Below, one piece after another: positions 1 to 9,952 of a DNA stretch of 42,662 nt (position 1 is its first letter; every line of letters begins with the position of its first letter). A program made the translations under genes and the position numbers. Location: positions 1-42,662 of the forward strand of contig CAMBXP010000012.1 in assembly GCA_945871895.1 (NCBI GenBank). The letters are read 5' to 3'. The DNA comes from Chryseobacterium gleum. Lineage in GTDB: Bacteria > Bacteroidota > Bacteroidia > Flavobacteriales_C > GCA-002722245. Below the pieces are notes generated by a model. The model was not told the origin of the DNA. It was given only the letters and a program-made list of their open reading frames with translations, and did no database searches.

Positions 1-3000
1 TTATTTTTTAACGTTTATGAATTTAAAGCTCAAGTATCTTGTGCAGGAGTTCCAGCTTTTGTTGTTTGGAATGGTTCTAATCAAACTTTATATAATGGTG
101 GATATGGCGGGGCCACTCCAAGTAGAGTAGTTTACGGTGGAAATTTGTACCAGGGTGCAAGTGCTGAATATCAATGGTATAATCACAATGGTTTACCAGG
201 GAGTTTTGCTAGGTGGGTTTTACAGGGAACTTGCGCAGTTGCTTGCACCAACGCATCAATTTCCGCACACCCAAGTACTTCAGCCGCTTCACGATGTATA
301 AACGGTACAGCATTTTCTGCACTTTCAGTTACTGGTGCAGGTTCAGCCACATTGTCCTATCAATGGCAGTCTTCAGCGCAATCGAATTTTTCAAGTGGGG
401 TTTCAAATGTTGGAACAAACAGTGCAAGTTACACACCAGTAAACACATCTGCAGGTACATTGTACTACAGATGTGTTGTAACATCAAGTTGTAATAGTTC
501 AACGGCAACAAGTAATGCTTCGGGCGCGTTTACTGTAACCGCAGCCCCATCTGCAGGAACATTAAGTGGTACGCAAGGGATATGTGTTGCAGGTTCAAGT
601 ACTTTTAGTTCTACAGTAGCTGGAGGAAGTTGGAGTTCAGGTAGTACAGGAATAGCCACTATCAATGCATCAACAGGAGTAATAAGCGGTGTTGCAGCAG
701 GAACCGCTACAATGACATATACCGTAACAGGAACAGGAGGTTGTTCTAATGCTACTGCTACCCGAACAGTAACTGTAAGTGCGGCATCTGTAGGAGGAAC
801 TATTGCAGGTAGCGCAACAGTATGTACAGGAACAAACTCTACTGTATTAACATTGAGCGGTCATACAGGAAATGTTACTCGTTGGGAATCTTCACCTTCA
901 AGCACTTTTGCTTCCGCAGTTACAAGTATTGCTAATACAACAACAACATTAACAGCGACGAACTTAACAGCAACCACTTACTACAGAGCGGTAATTACAA
1001 GCGGTTCATGTGCTGCTGCAAATAGTGCAACAGGAACCGTTACAGTTAATCAACAATCAGATGCACCTACATCAATAAGTGGAACAACGGATATTTGTAA
1101 TGGATCGAGTACCACTCTAACTGCGAATGGTGGCATAGCAGGATATGATGCAGATTATGTGTGGTATTCTTCGGCTTGTCCAACAGATATCTATACGCAG
1201 GAATGGGCAACACAACCGTTTACTTTAACAAATACAACTCAGAATTCTTTAAGTAATGGTGTATTAAACGTTACATCAACTACTGATGATCCTATGATTA
1301 CTATGTCTGGTTTGGGTTCATTTGATCCTAGCACATACCGTTATATTAATATCAGATATAGAGTTACTGCAGGAACAGCAAACGACCTTGAGATTTTCTT
1401 CTTCAATACAGCACATAACAATGCTGTAGCCGGAGAATCAGTGTCTGAAATTTTAGTTAGTGACAATACATGGAGAACAGTATCACTAGATATGTGGACT
1501 GATCCTCAATACAAGACGGGTGGAAATATCACAGGATGGCGTTTTGATTGTGCAAGAGCACCATTCGTAACTATGGATATTGATTTTATTTCATTATCAA
1601 CGCAGGCATTTATAGGATCTGGGTCAACATTTAGCGTATCTCCTACGTCTACAACCAATTACTACGTTAGCTATAAAGGTGGATGTAATACAACATCTTG
1701 TGCATCAACCTCTGTAAATGTTAGCCCAACATCAGTTGGCGGAACGGTTGCAGGAAGCGCGACTGTATGTACAGGAACAAATACTACTACGCTAACATTG
1801 AGCGGTCATACAGGAACAATTACACGTTGGGAATCATCACTTGACAACTTTGCAACTGCAGGAACAAGTATTGCCAATACAACCACCACATTAACAGCGA
1901 CCAACTTAATAGCAACAACTACATATAGAGCAGTAGTAACAAGCGGTTCTTGTGCAGCAGCAAATAGTGCTACAGCAATAGTAACAGTAAGTCCGGCAGT
2001 AAACTACGGTACAGTAGCCTCTGGCAATCAAACGATATGTAACGGCGCTACGCCTAGCTCTATGAGTGTAAGCGGAGCCGTAGGTTCGGGAAGTTTCACC
2101 TATCAGTGGTATTCACAAAGTGGTATAGTAACTGCACCAACAGGATCATCTACTGCAGGGTGGACTAGTCTAGGTACTACAGGCGGGGCAAATACAGCAA
2201 CTTACACTCCGGCTTCAGGAATATCCTCTAGCACAACTTATGCTTGTTTAGTCACTCCTGGCGGAAGTCCTACTTGCGGAACAGGAACATGGGCAACATC
2301 GGCAAGACAAGTAACGGTAAGCGCTCCACTTAGTGTTTCTCCTGGTGGAGTTAGCGATCAATTATTGGTTTGGTTAAAAGCCGATGCAGGAACATCGTCG
2401 CTTTCTACATCTTGGCAAGATCAAGGTTGCAATGCAAACCATTATGCCACTGTAAGTGGACCAACGGTAATTTCAAATGATATTAATTTTAACCCTGCCA
2501 TTGAGATTTTAAGTGGCGGTTTTAATGGCCCTGCAGGTGCTGCAATAGGTACTAGCTGGACGCTGTTTTCGGTGCATCGACTCTTGCCTTCGGATGCTAA
2601 TGGAAGATTAATTGATGGCGCTACAGGGAATAATCTTTTAGCAAATCACGGTCAATTCTCTAACGGAATATACTTGGAAAATAATCCCGGGGAATACAAT
2701 AATACAGGTATTGCCACCACCACAAACACACAAACTCAAACTTTATATTGCTATAGCCGAGACAACACTACTGGTAATATTATTGTTAGGGTAAATGGAG
2801 TATTGTTAAAAACATTTACGGGTACAAATTCTGGATCAGGATTGGTTTGGGATTTGAATCAGGGAGTACAGTCTGGAGAGCGAACTAATTCTAGAATAGG
2901 TGAGTTTATCATTTACAATAAAGCCCTCGATGCAACCGAAATTTCCAAGGTAGAAACTTATTTGGCGGCGAAATACTCCTTTTCAGTAGGGGGTAATTAT

Positions 3001-4107
3001 GTGTCTACAAGTGGCACTGCCTATTGGAATGCGTCGCTAAGTACCTCTTACAGCAATGAAATAGTGGTGATAGGTAAAGACAATAATGCAGCCCTTTTGC
3101 AAAAACAAGCAAAAACAAGGGATGATTCATTAAGAGTTTTCGTATCTACTTTGGCAGCTAACAATTCAACAAATGCAGGAACGATCACCAACGATCAATC
3201 TTTTATCGCGCTGGGCCACAATGGCGCTAAGTTAAAGGCCAACTACGGTTCTAATAACGAAAAACCTGTTGGTATTACCAGTAGATTGGCTAGAGAGTGG
3301 AAGCTTGTAAATACCAATTTTGCCGATAATTTTTCGATAGAAGTAGAGTGGGATAGTATAGGCAATGTAAGTCTTTCCGATTTAAGATTATTGGTAGATG
3401 ATGATGGTGATTTTTCTAACGCAACAGTATACAGTTCTGCCAATGGCTTAACATTCGCTTTTGGTTCTATCATAGTAAAGGGAATTAGTACTTCAATGAT
3501 TCCCTTAAACTCAACAAAATATATCACCATAGGTTCGGCCAGCGCATCTACACCTCTTCCAGTTCAGCTCATCTATTTCAACGGAGAACTCATGGAAGAT
3601 AATGTGCTTTTAAGTTGGCAAACTGCATCGGAAATAAACAACGAAAAATTCATTGTAGAAAAGTCTTTTGATGCTAACAATTGGTTTCAAATAGGCGAAG
3701 TAAAAGGAGCAGGAAACTCTGCTAATGTTTTGAATTATTCATTTTTTGATGATGCCTTAATTTTAGGTACGCAATACTATCGATTAACACAAATTGATTT
3801 TGATGGTACCAAAGAAACGTTTAAAGCAATTGATGTCTCGAAAATAGCTACTGCACCTTTTGAAATTAAAGTGTTTCCTAACCCTATGAATGAAGAAGTT
3901 AAAGTGAGTTTTTTCGCCGACAAGCAGGGCTATAGTCGCTTTAGAATTTATGCTGAAAGCGGCCAGGAAATGTATTTTGGTTTAGTTGGAACTTTACAAG
4001 GAGAAAACTCTTTTAGCTTTAATACATCTCATTTTGCAGAAGGCATATATGTATTCAAAATAGAAAAAGAAAATGGTGTTGTAAGTACAGTAAAAGTTGT
4101 GAAATAA
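1..4107 (+). CDS. Large modular T9SS-secreted surface protein (5' end outside window)
   Basis: The reading frame is open from base 1, so the gene starts upstream; the TTG at 145 is only an internal codon. At least 1368 residues are visible. Reading in order there are Cys-containing Ig-like/PKD-like modules and a Big_2-like bacterial Ig module (about nt 540-780). Two near-identical modules follow (about nt 790-1047 and 1735-1992), separated by a beta-rich insert at nt 1195-1610 that resembles a carbohydrate-binding fold. Further on are a LamG/concanavalin-like segment (about nt 2340-2990) and a C-terminal type IX secretion sorting domain (about nt 3850-4107) with the typical FPNPMNEEV start and VFKIEKENG end. 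The protein is expected to cross the outer membrane by T9SS and be released or anchored at the surface. Adhesin, matrix protein or glycan binder are all possible; no catalytic motif was recognised. Confidence 0.9.
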   Translation, partial: LFFNVYEFKAQVSCAGVPAFVVWNGSNQTLYNGGYGGATPSRVVYGGNLYQGASAEYQWYNHNGLPGSFARWVLQGTCAVACTNASISAHPSTSAASRCINGTAFSALSVTGAGSATLSYQWQSSAQSNFSSGVSNVGTNSASYTPVNTSAGTLYYRCVVTSSCNSSTATSNASGAFTVTAAPSAGTLSGTQGICVAGSSTFSSTVAGGSWSSGSTGIATINASTGVISGVAAGTATMTYTVTGTGGCSNATATRTVTVSAASVGGTIAGSATVCTGTNSTVLTLSGHTGNVTRWESSPSSTFASAVTSIANTTTTLTATNLTATTYYRAVITSGSCAAANSATGTVTVNQQSDAPTSISGTTDICNGSSTTLTANGGIAGYDADYVWYSSACPTDIYTQEWATQPFTLTNTTQNSLSNGVLNVTSTTDDPMITMSGLGSFDPSTYRYINIRYRVTAGTANDLEIFFFNTAHNNAVAGESVSEILVSDNTWRTVSLDMWTDPQYKTGGNITGWRFDCARAPFVTMDIDFISLSTQAFIGSGSTFSVSPTSTTNYYVSYKGGCNTTSCASTSVNVSPTSVGGTVAGSATVCTGTNTTTLTLSGHTGTITRWESSLDNFATAGTSIANTTTTLTATNLIATTTYRAVVTSGSCAAANSATAIVTVSPAVNYGTVASGNQTICNGATPSSMSVSGAVGSGSFTYQWYSQSGIVTAPTGSSTAGWTSLGTTGGANTATYTPASGISSSTTYACLVTPGGSPTCGTGTWATSARQVTVSAPLSVSPGGVSDQLLVWLKADAGTSSLSTSWQDQGCNANHYATVSGPTVISNDINFNPAIEILSGGFNGPAGAAIGTSWTLFSVHRLLPSDANGRLIDGATGNNLLANHGQFSNGIYLENNPGEYNNTGIATTTNTQTQTLYCYSRDNTTGNIIVRVNGVLLKTFTGTNSGSGLVWDLNQGVQSGERTNSRIGEFIIYNKALDATEISKVETYLAAKYSFSVGGNYVSTSGTAYWNASLSTSYSNEIVVIGKDNNAALLQKQAKTRDDSLRVFVSTLAANNSTNAGTITNDQSFIALGHNGAKLKANYGSNNEKPVGITSRLAREWKLVNTNFADNFSIEVEWDSIGNVSLSDLRLLVDDDGDFSNATVYSSANGLTFAFGSIIVKGISTSMIPLNSTKYITIGSASASTPLPVQLIYFNGELMEDNVLLSWQTASEINNEKFIVEKSFDANNWFQIGEVKGAGNSANVLNYSFFDDALILGTQYYRLTQIDFDGTKETFKAIDVSKIATAPFEIKVFPNPMNEEVKVSFFADKQGYSRFRIYAESGQEMYFGLVGTLQGENSFSFNTSHFAEGIYVFKIEKENGVVSTVKVVK

Positions 4108-4119
4108 ATTTTACAAAGT

Positions 4120-4167
4120 AAAAAACCCCTTTACCCTTAGTGTAGGGGACAGCCTTGTGGTTTTTTT
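4120..4167 (+). terminator. Probable intrinsic terminator after the surface protein
   Basis: AAAAAACC (4120-4127) can pair with GGTTTTTT (4159-4166), and inside it CCCCT (4126-4130) can pair with AGGGG (4144-4148) as an alternative stem. A run of seven T follows. It sits 12 bp after the stop codon. The stem is imperfect, so confidence is moderate. The rest of 4168-4329, up to the convergent receptor gene, shows nothing recognisable. Confidence 0.45.
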
Positions 4168-4329
4168 AAAATACGGGCAACAACTTTTTAGTCAGCCGAT
4201 TTAGAACTTTTTGCTATAAAACCACGAATGCTAAAGATGCCTTTAATGGCTCTGTTAGTCCAAATAACTTCTCCAAGGACTGCCGGTGGTATTCAATGAC
4301 AAGCTGTTTTTTACAATTTTCACGAAGAG

Positions 4330-6675
4330 TTAAAACATAATCTTATAACTACCCACCGGGAAGAATCCCAGCTGATATTCTGTTTTCACATCTTTATTTA
4401 CGTTGTCGTAAACTTGTTGAAACACATTCTTGGTATCTAAAATATTTTGCACGTTGAATGAAATTTCTTGCGTTATTTTTTTAGAGTTGATGCGTATGCC
4501 AGCTTTTAAATCGGCACGAAAATAATCGTGAAATCTTTCATTGTAAATGTTGCTTTCGTCAAATACTGCTTTACCCGCCAATTGTGATTTTGCTAGGTCG
4601 ATAGGTATATATCTTTTTCCTCCAGCATAGGTTATTTTAGCATCAATTTGCAACACTACTTTTTTACTTAAATTGAATTCGGCACCTCCCAAGATGTTGG
4701 CAGCATAGTTACCGCTAAATGCGGTATTGTACTCAACACCATTGCCACCAAGGTATTTCGAATCGTATAAAGATCCACTAAACAAGAAGTAATATCCTTT
4801 GTGAAAGTTTCTTTCTAAGGTAAGTTCTACACCAATGTTTTTTCCAGTTCCATCATTTTGTAAACTGTCAACCCTAGGAAAGGTAAAGTCACTGCCGAAA
4901 TTGGCCAAGCTAAAGAAGGAGTTAGGCAAAACCGGTATGCCCGATACTTGCTGGTAATAGCTTTCTAATTTTACGCGTGTATGTTGGTTGAAAGAATGGT
5001 TGTAGCCCAACACCAAATGATTGCTTCGCGATAAATCTAAATTTTGGTTGGTGCGCACCATGTTATTGCCCACCGTTGTTTCTAGCAAATAAACACTAAA
5101 GGGTTGTATTTGCGAATGCATACCAGCGCCCAAGGAAATGGTGTTGTTTTTAGCTAGGTCCCAGGAGATGCCACCGCGCGGTTCTATAGCATAAGAATTG
5201 TTGAGCGTAAGTTGCTGATAATGCGCGCCAATGTTGGCTCTTAGCTTGTCGCTAAATTTATGTTGCCATTGAGAGTAAGCTTGCAGTAAATAGGTATTTC
5301 CGGTAAAATCGTAGCCTGTAAACCATTGGTAATTGGAACGAAATTTCTCGTAATATCTAACATGGTATAGATCTAGAATTACTCCGCTTTTCCAAGTGTT
5401 TCGTGCATTGAATTTGGTATTGATGTACCAGTTGAAAGAGTATTTAATCTCGGCTGTTTTATTGTCGTAAATTAAACCCGGATTTTGGAAATCTTTATCC
5501 AGTGAATCGCTATGCACCGTTTGCGAAATACCCGAAACAGCGAATACCGATTTCATGTGTGTTTTTTCGTTGAAGTAGTAGGTATGGCCAATGCCCGAAA
5601 CACCCATTTGTGAAATTAAATAGTTGTTGGTGCCTTGTTGTGTGTAAGAAACATCGCCTTCTTTTTTCGCTTCATCGGCCAAAATAGAAATGGTGCTGTA
5701 GCCTCCAACACCAAACATCTCGAGTTTTCCGTATTTTTTATTCATAGGAATGTCGATGTTGAAAGTTAAATCTTGGTATTGAGGAATGGCTGCAACTCCA
5801 AAAGAAATGCCCACTGCATCAAATATTCCTAACGTAGAGTAACGGTAATTTGCCATGTAAGATGCTTTGCTTTTTTTGCTAAACGGACCCTCAACGCCTA
5901 GCTCAACGCCATTGAATCCAAGCATTCCCGTTCCTTCAAATTTTTCGTTGTTACCGTGGCGCAGTTTTAAATCGAAGGCACCAGCCAAAGCATTACCGTA
6001 ATCGGCCGGAAAAGCTCCTGTCATAAAATCAGATTTCGCCAAGTTGTTGTTGTTGAGAATGGTGATGGGTCCGCCTGTGCTGCCCAACGACCCAAAGTGG
6101 TTGGGATTAGGAATATTGATGCCATTTAAACGCCATAAAATACCTGCCGGTGAGTTACCACGAATGATGATGTCGTTGCGGTTATCAGAAGCAGAAATTA
6201 CACCTGCATAGTTCATGGCCATGCGCGATACGTCGCTTAAGCTACCAGCAAAACGCTCGGTTTGTTTGGGCGACATATTTACGTTGCTGGTGGTAATCAT
6301 CTCGTTCTCGGCTTTATTGTCTTTTTTAGCCGATATTTTAATCTCATTCACCGTGGTTACTTTCTCTTCCATCTCTATTTCGAGGTACAATTCTTTACCC
6401 GATTTTACTTCTTGGTTTTGCAGATAAATGGCATGATGCGCAATAGAAGAAACAGATATGGTTTGTCGGCCTACAGGCACTTTTTGCAATCTAAAAAATC
6501 CTTTATCATCGGTAGCTGTAGCAATTTCGGGGTCGCTGTTTTCTACCATCACCGAGGCGCCAGCAATTGGCGATTTCGAATTTTTATCAATGATTTGTCC
6601 GCGCACCGTTTGCGTTAATTGCGCTTGCATATAAAAAGTCAAAAATGTGAAAGTGCACAAAAGGAAATGTTTCAT
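4330..6675 (-). CDS. TonB-dependent outer membrane receptor with carboxypeptidase-like N-terminal domain
   Basis: 781 residues. A signal peptide (about 1-18, cleaved before Gln19) is followed by a carboxypeptidase-D regulatory-like beta-sandwich (about 24-105) and a plug domain (about 125-245; segments NDIIIRGNSPAG and NGINIPNPNHFG are typical). The remainder is a transmembrane beta-barrel ending in aromatic Phe. Such receptors import large substrates across the outer membrane using TonB/ExbBD energy. No SusD partner is adjacent, so a SusCD glycan-uptake role is not supported, and the substrate cannot be inferred. It is shorter than typical SusC proteins (about 1000 residues) and belongs with the single-gene receptors. 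It is divergent from the MORN-type gene, with a 72-bp shared promoter region, and convergent with the surface protein. Confidence 0.88.
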   Translation of the reverse strand: MKHFLLCTFTFLTFYMQAQLTQTVRGQIIDKNSKSPIAGASVMVENSDPEIATATDDKGFFRLQKVPVGRQTISVSSIAHHAIYLQNQEVKSGKELYLEIEMEEKVTTVNEIKISAKKDNKAENEMITTSNVNMSPKQTERFAGSLSDVSRMAMNYAGVISASDNRNDIIIRGNSPAGILWRLNGINIPNPNHFGSLGSTGGPITILNNNNLAKSDFMTGAFPADYGNALAGAFDLKLRHGNNEKFEGTGMLGFNGVELGVEGPFSKKSKASYMANYRYSTLGIFDAVGISFGVAAIPQYQDLTFNIDIPMNKKYGKLEMFGVGGYSTISILADEAKKEGDVSYTQQGTNNYLISQMGVSGIGHTYYFNEKTHMKSVFAVSGISQTVHSDSLDKDFQNPGLIYDNKTAEIKYSFNWYINTKFNARNTWKSGVILDLYHVRYYEKFRSNYQWFTGYDFTGNTYLLQAYSQWQHKFSDKLRANIGAHYQQLTLNNSYAIEPRGGISWDLAKNNTISLGAGMHSQIQPFSVYLLETTVGNNMVRTNQNLDLSRSNHLVLGYNHSFNQHTRVKLESYYQQVSGIPVLPNSFFSLANFGSDFTFPRVDSLQNDGTGKNIGVELTLERNFHKGYYFLFSGSLYDSKYLGGNGVEYNTAFSGNYAANILGGAEFNLSKKVVLQIDAKITYAGGKRYIPIDLAKSQLAGKAVFDESNIYNERFHDYFRADLKAGIRINSKKITQEISFNVQNILDTKNVFQQVYDNVNKDVKTEYQLGFFPVGSYKIMF

Positions 6676-6693
6676 AGCCTATGCTTTAGGCTG

Positions 6694-6701
6694 CAAAAAT
6701 A
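6694..6701 (-). promoter_or_regulatory. -7 box for the TonB-dependent receptor
   Basis: On the minus strand this reads TATTTTTG, matching the Bacteroidota -7 consensus TAnnTTTG, 18 bp before the receptor start codon. No TTTG box is found 19-21 bp upstream, so the assignment rests on the -7 box and position alone. Confidence 0.45.
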
Positions 6702-6722
6702 CAGATATCCATTTATTAAAAA

Positions 6723-6730
6723 TATCTTTG
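6723..6730 (+). promoter_or_regulatory. -7 box for the MORN-type gene
   Basis: TATCTTTG matches TAnnTTTG and lies 17 bp before the ATG at 6748. No clear TTTG partner is seen at the expected upstream distance. Together with the box at 6694-6701 it makes the 72-bp gap a compact divergent promoter. Confidence 0.45.
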
Positions 6731-6747
6731 TACCTTAAATTAACAAA

Positions 6748-9700
6748 ATGAGGATTATTTTACTGTCGCTTATAATGCTGCTATTCGTTAATGTTAGCGC
6801 TCAAGAATTGGCTACCGACACCATTACACACAAGGGAAAATCTTGTTATGTATATCCTTACAATTTTGAGTGGAAAAAGCCCTATAGAGGAAGAAAATAC
6901 TTTCAGGAAAATGCCGATATCCCTCCCATTTTTGATTCACTTCCAAGTGGAAATTACGTGATGCTTCATGCTTTTAAGCCCACATTTAGAAACAAAAGAA
7001 AAAACAAGCGCGGCAAACTAAAACCCATTGTAGGAGCCGAATTTAGTGTTGAAAATGGCAAGTTGAATGGAAAGGTAGTGTACTATGATTACAACGGACA
7101 GAAGCGCAAAGAAGGTTATTTTAAAAACGGTTTGAAAGATGGTGAATGGCTGTACATTTCTAGTTATTACAGTATAGAGAAAAAGAAAGAAGTACCGTAC
7201 CTATCGGGTATTTGCAGCTTTAAAGACGGCTTGGAAGAAGGTTTACAAAAAGAACTTAATGCCATCGGTAAGCCCGTTGAAGAATACATTAAAAAAGGCA
7301 AAGGTTTTGTAAAATATTATAAAGTGTTTTATCGAAACAACGGCCAAACTTTTATTGATGTGCGTGCAGATTCGGTGACGGAACTAAATAGAATAGGTTT
7401 GTGGCCTTTGCAATTTGCTGGAAGCTTGGTGTACGATACCGCAGTTACTGTGATAGATTTTAGTAAAATGACACCCAAGCAGTTAAAGCAATACCGAAAG
7501 ACATATGGCTATAAACGTTTTTACGACAACTACGATAACGATTATTACATTAATAATTACTACAGTGGGTACCAAATACCTTCAGAAATTCCCTTTGTTG
7601 CTTATCATGAAAATGGCGAAGTATTAGGAAGATTCTCGGGAGTATCGTCTTTGGATAAATGGAGCTTGCAATTTGATACCATTTACAATCCGCTAAAAAA
7701 ACCTGCATTAATTAAAGTGCCTCTTCCCGATTCTAATGACCATGTTCGTTTTCGCTTAGATTATTATAAGCCAACAGGTGCTTTAGTGAAGCAAACGTAT
7801 TATGTTTTAGATAGCATGGGTGAATACAAAAACTACAGAAGAGATAAGGTAGTTGATGGGAAAATGCAAATGCTTAAAGCCGACTTTTCTTATTTCTACA
7901 GCAGCGATTGGAAGGGTAAAAAATTAGATTCTTTGTACTTACTATCGGTGGAAAAATCGACGTATGGCAGCACCACTACATTTGAGTACATGTCGCCCAA
8001 AATTCCTTTCAAAAAATTCGTAAATGAAGTAGATAGTGCAACAGGTTTTAAAAAGTATTATACTATTTTAAAATACGACACCTCTGTTTTTCAATATAAA
8101 ATAACAGCCGATTTAGGCAGAATCTCTGTGCACGGTTTTTACCATTGTGATACCTCGCAAATGGCTGTTCTTAGGCTAGAAAATGTGCTCAATAGATTTT
8201 TATCGGGAGATGAAGAAGCCTATTACGAAGAAGAAGAAGTTGAACAGTACCGCACTGTTTTAGACTCTATGCAGCTTTTTGCAGATGGAAAAGCATTTAC
8301 AGGTAATGTAATAGCAAGCTATGGTAAAGGCGAAGAAGCATTTACTTTTAAAGACGGTAATATACTGTTTGATGTAAACGCCAGAATTGGTTTGATTGAA
8401 TTTGGCGTTTATGGTCCCGATTTTAAATTAACCATCGCCTTTAAAAATGGCCGAATTCAATCCATCAACGACAAAGGCAAAAAGTTTGAATCTAACTTTA
8501 CTTTCAACAACAACATGGGCGATGGTAAATCTACAGGTTACATTAAAAAAGGAGGAAAAAAACGATTGGCGTTTGAAATCAACACTATTGATGGCCAATA
8601 TCATGGTGTAGCTAAATCATATGCTTACATGAGAAAAAAGCAAGAGAAAGACGATCAGAAATATTATCTCTCGCACCTACAACATTTCAATAGGGGCGTA
8701 GCTATCGATACACACGCCTATTACTATCCAGATGGCACTTTTGAAAGATTTAATGTGTACAATCAAAAAGGAGAATTGAATGGCAATAACATTAATTTTT
8801 ACCGAGATGGCAGTATTTCGTGGTTTAGCAATTATGTGGATGGAAAATTAGAGGGTATTCTTTATGAAATAAATGGCATTGGCGACACCGTTACCAAAGG
8901 TTTTTTTATTGGCGGATTGGAAGAAGGAAAATACCATCAGGAACATTACGATTATGAACAAGAAATTTATGATTTCAGATTGGTTTCTTCTTACCACAGA
9001 GGAAAGTTAAATGGCGACTTAACACTAAAAGATAGCTACAACACCTTGCGTTTAGAATTGAAAATTGATAGCGGCTATTCTAATGGAGGAAACCTGAATT
9101 ACATTAACGAACAAACTATTTTAAACGATTGGCGATCAGATTTGGCTTTTACTGGAGAAGTAAATGTTTACCATCCTAACGGCAAAAAATACTTGAATGG
9201 TAGAATGTTAATGGTGACCGATACTTTGCCCGGTGGCGCTTATAGTTATGGCACCAATAAGGTGGGCGTTTGGACCTACTACAATACCGTGGAAAGAAAA
9301 GTAGCAGAGCTGAATTTTGTGAACGATGCTCAACTTGTTTTTGGTGCAGATACCTTGTTTGGAACAGCTTATTATAAAGCATTTTATCCTAATGGTTCTA
9401 TCAAATACTTAGGTGTTCTCAATTATGAAGATACGCGGTTAAATTGCGCCACCGATATTCAAGAATCTGATTTTGTAGCTACCTATAGCACCTTTCTTTC
9501 GGCCGAAGGAGATACACTGGTAAAAAATGGAACAGGTAATTTGAAATTGTACAATTTAGATGGTAATGTAATTGCTGAGGGCGATGTTAAAAACGGCTTG
9601 AAAAATGGCTGGTGGAAAACATACAATGATGAAGGTAAATTGATTGAAGTAGGACAATACATCAACGACCAAAAAGATGGAAGATGGTTGAGTGGAGATT

Positions 9701-9861
9701 TAACTGGCATCAATTACCTCGACCCACAATGTTTTGAAAACGAAGAGAAAAAACAAGAAAAACAAGAACTCGAAAAAGATAGAATTGAAATTGAGGAAAT
9801 CATTTACGACAAAGGTGAAGAGCTTAGCTCTCAAAGCTATGAGTTCACCAGAACAAGATAA
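6748..9861 (+). CDS. Large secreted protein with degenerate MORN/YwqK-type repeats
   Basis: 1037 residues with a clear Sec signal peptide (1-18, cleavage VSA before Gln19). Scattered through it are MORN-variant units of the pattern NGxxxGxxxxYxxNGxxxxxGxFxNGxxxGxW, clearest near residues 105-140, 580-640, 655-745 and 930-985. These are the beta-hairpin repeats called 'MORN repeat variant' or 'YwqK-like antitoxin' in Bacteroidota. The C-terminus is a charged Glu/Lys-rich stretch with no T9SS sorting domain, which points to a periplasmic or outer-membrane-associated location. Family members are usually 200-500 residues, so this one is very long. The function is unknown; a structural or peptidoglycan/envelope-associated role is possible. 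The ATG at 6748 is supported by the signal peptide and the upstream -7 box. Confidence 0.82.
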   Translation: MRIILLSLIMLLFVNVSAQELATDTITHKGKSCYVYPYNFEWKKPYRGRKYFQENADIPPIFDSLPSGNYVMLHAFKPTFRNKRKNKRGKLKPIVGAEFSVENGKLNGKVVYYDYNGQKRKEGYFKNGLKDGEWLYISSYYSIEKKKEVPYLSGICSFKDGLEEGLQKELNAIGKPVEEYIKKGKGFVKYYKVFYRNNGQTFIDVRADSVTELNRIGLWPLQFAGSLVYDTAVTVIDFSKMTPKQLKQYRKTYGYKRFYDNYDNDYYINNYYSGYQIPSEIPFVAYHENGEVLGRFSGVSSLDKWSLQFDTIYNPLKKPALIKVPLPDSNDHVRFRLDYYKPTGALVKQTYYVLDSMGEYKNYRRDKVVDGKMQMLKADFSYFYSSDWKGKKLDSLYLLSVEKSTYGSTTTFEYMSPKIPFKKFVNEVDSATGFKKYYTILKYDTSVFQYKITADLGRISVHGFYHCDTSQMAVLRLENVLNRFLSGDEEAYYEEEEVEQYRTVLDSMQLFADGKAFTGNVIASYGKGEEAFTFKDGNILFDVNARIGLIEFGVYGPDFKLTIAFKNGRIQSINDKGKKFESNFTFNNNMGDGKSTGYIKKGGKKRLAFEINTIDGQYHGVAKSYAYMRKKQEKDDQKYYLSHLQHFNRGVAIDTHAYYYPDGTFERFNVYNQKGELNGNNINFYRDGSISWFSNYVDGKLEGILYEINGIGDTVTKGFFIGGLEEGKYHQEHYDYEQEIYDFRLVSSYHRGKLNGDLTLKDSYNTLRLELKIDSGYSNGGNLNYINEQTILNDWRSDLAFTGEVNVYHPNGKKYLNGRMLMVTDTLPGGAYSYGTNKVGVWTYYNTVERKVAELNFVNDAQLVFGADTLFGTAYYKAFYPNGSIKYLGVLNYEDTRLNCATDIQESDFVATYSTFLSAEGDTLVKNGTGNLKLYNLDGNVIAEGDVKNGLKNGWWKTYNDEGKLIEVGQYINDQKDGRWLSGDLTGINYLDPQCFENEEKKQEKQELEKDRIEIEEIIYDKGEELSSQSYEFTRTR

Positions 9862-9897
9862 TCAACAAGATGCTTTTAACAATTTTACATCGCCAAT

Positions 9898-9930
9898 TTT
9901 GTGAAAAACAACTTAAAATCGGTATGTTTG
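9898..9930 (+). promoter_or_regulatory. Full-consensus Bacteroidota promoter of the ferritin gene
   Basis: TTTG (9898-9901), a 21-bp spacer, then TATGTTTG (9923-9930). This matches TTTG-N19-21-TAnnTTTG recognised by the Bacteroidota housekeeping sigma factor. It lies 22 bp before the ferritin ATG. A purine-rich GATAGGGGGAAT directly precedes the ATG, an unusually Shine-Dalgarno-like stretch for this window. Confidence 0.68.
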
Positions 9931-9952
9931 GTAAAATCAAGATAGGGGGAAT

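Noticed and set aside
6262..6618. 118-codon plus-strand frame
   Set aside because: Antisense to the N-terminal domain and plug of the TonB-dependent receptor; no homology features.
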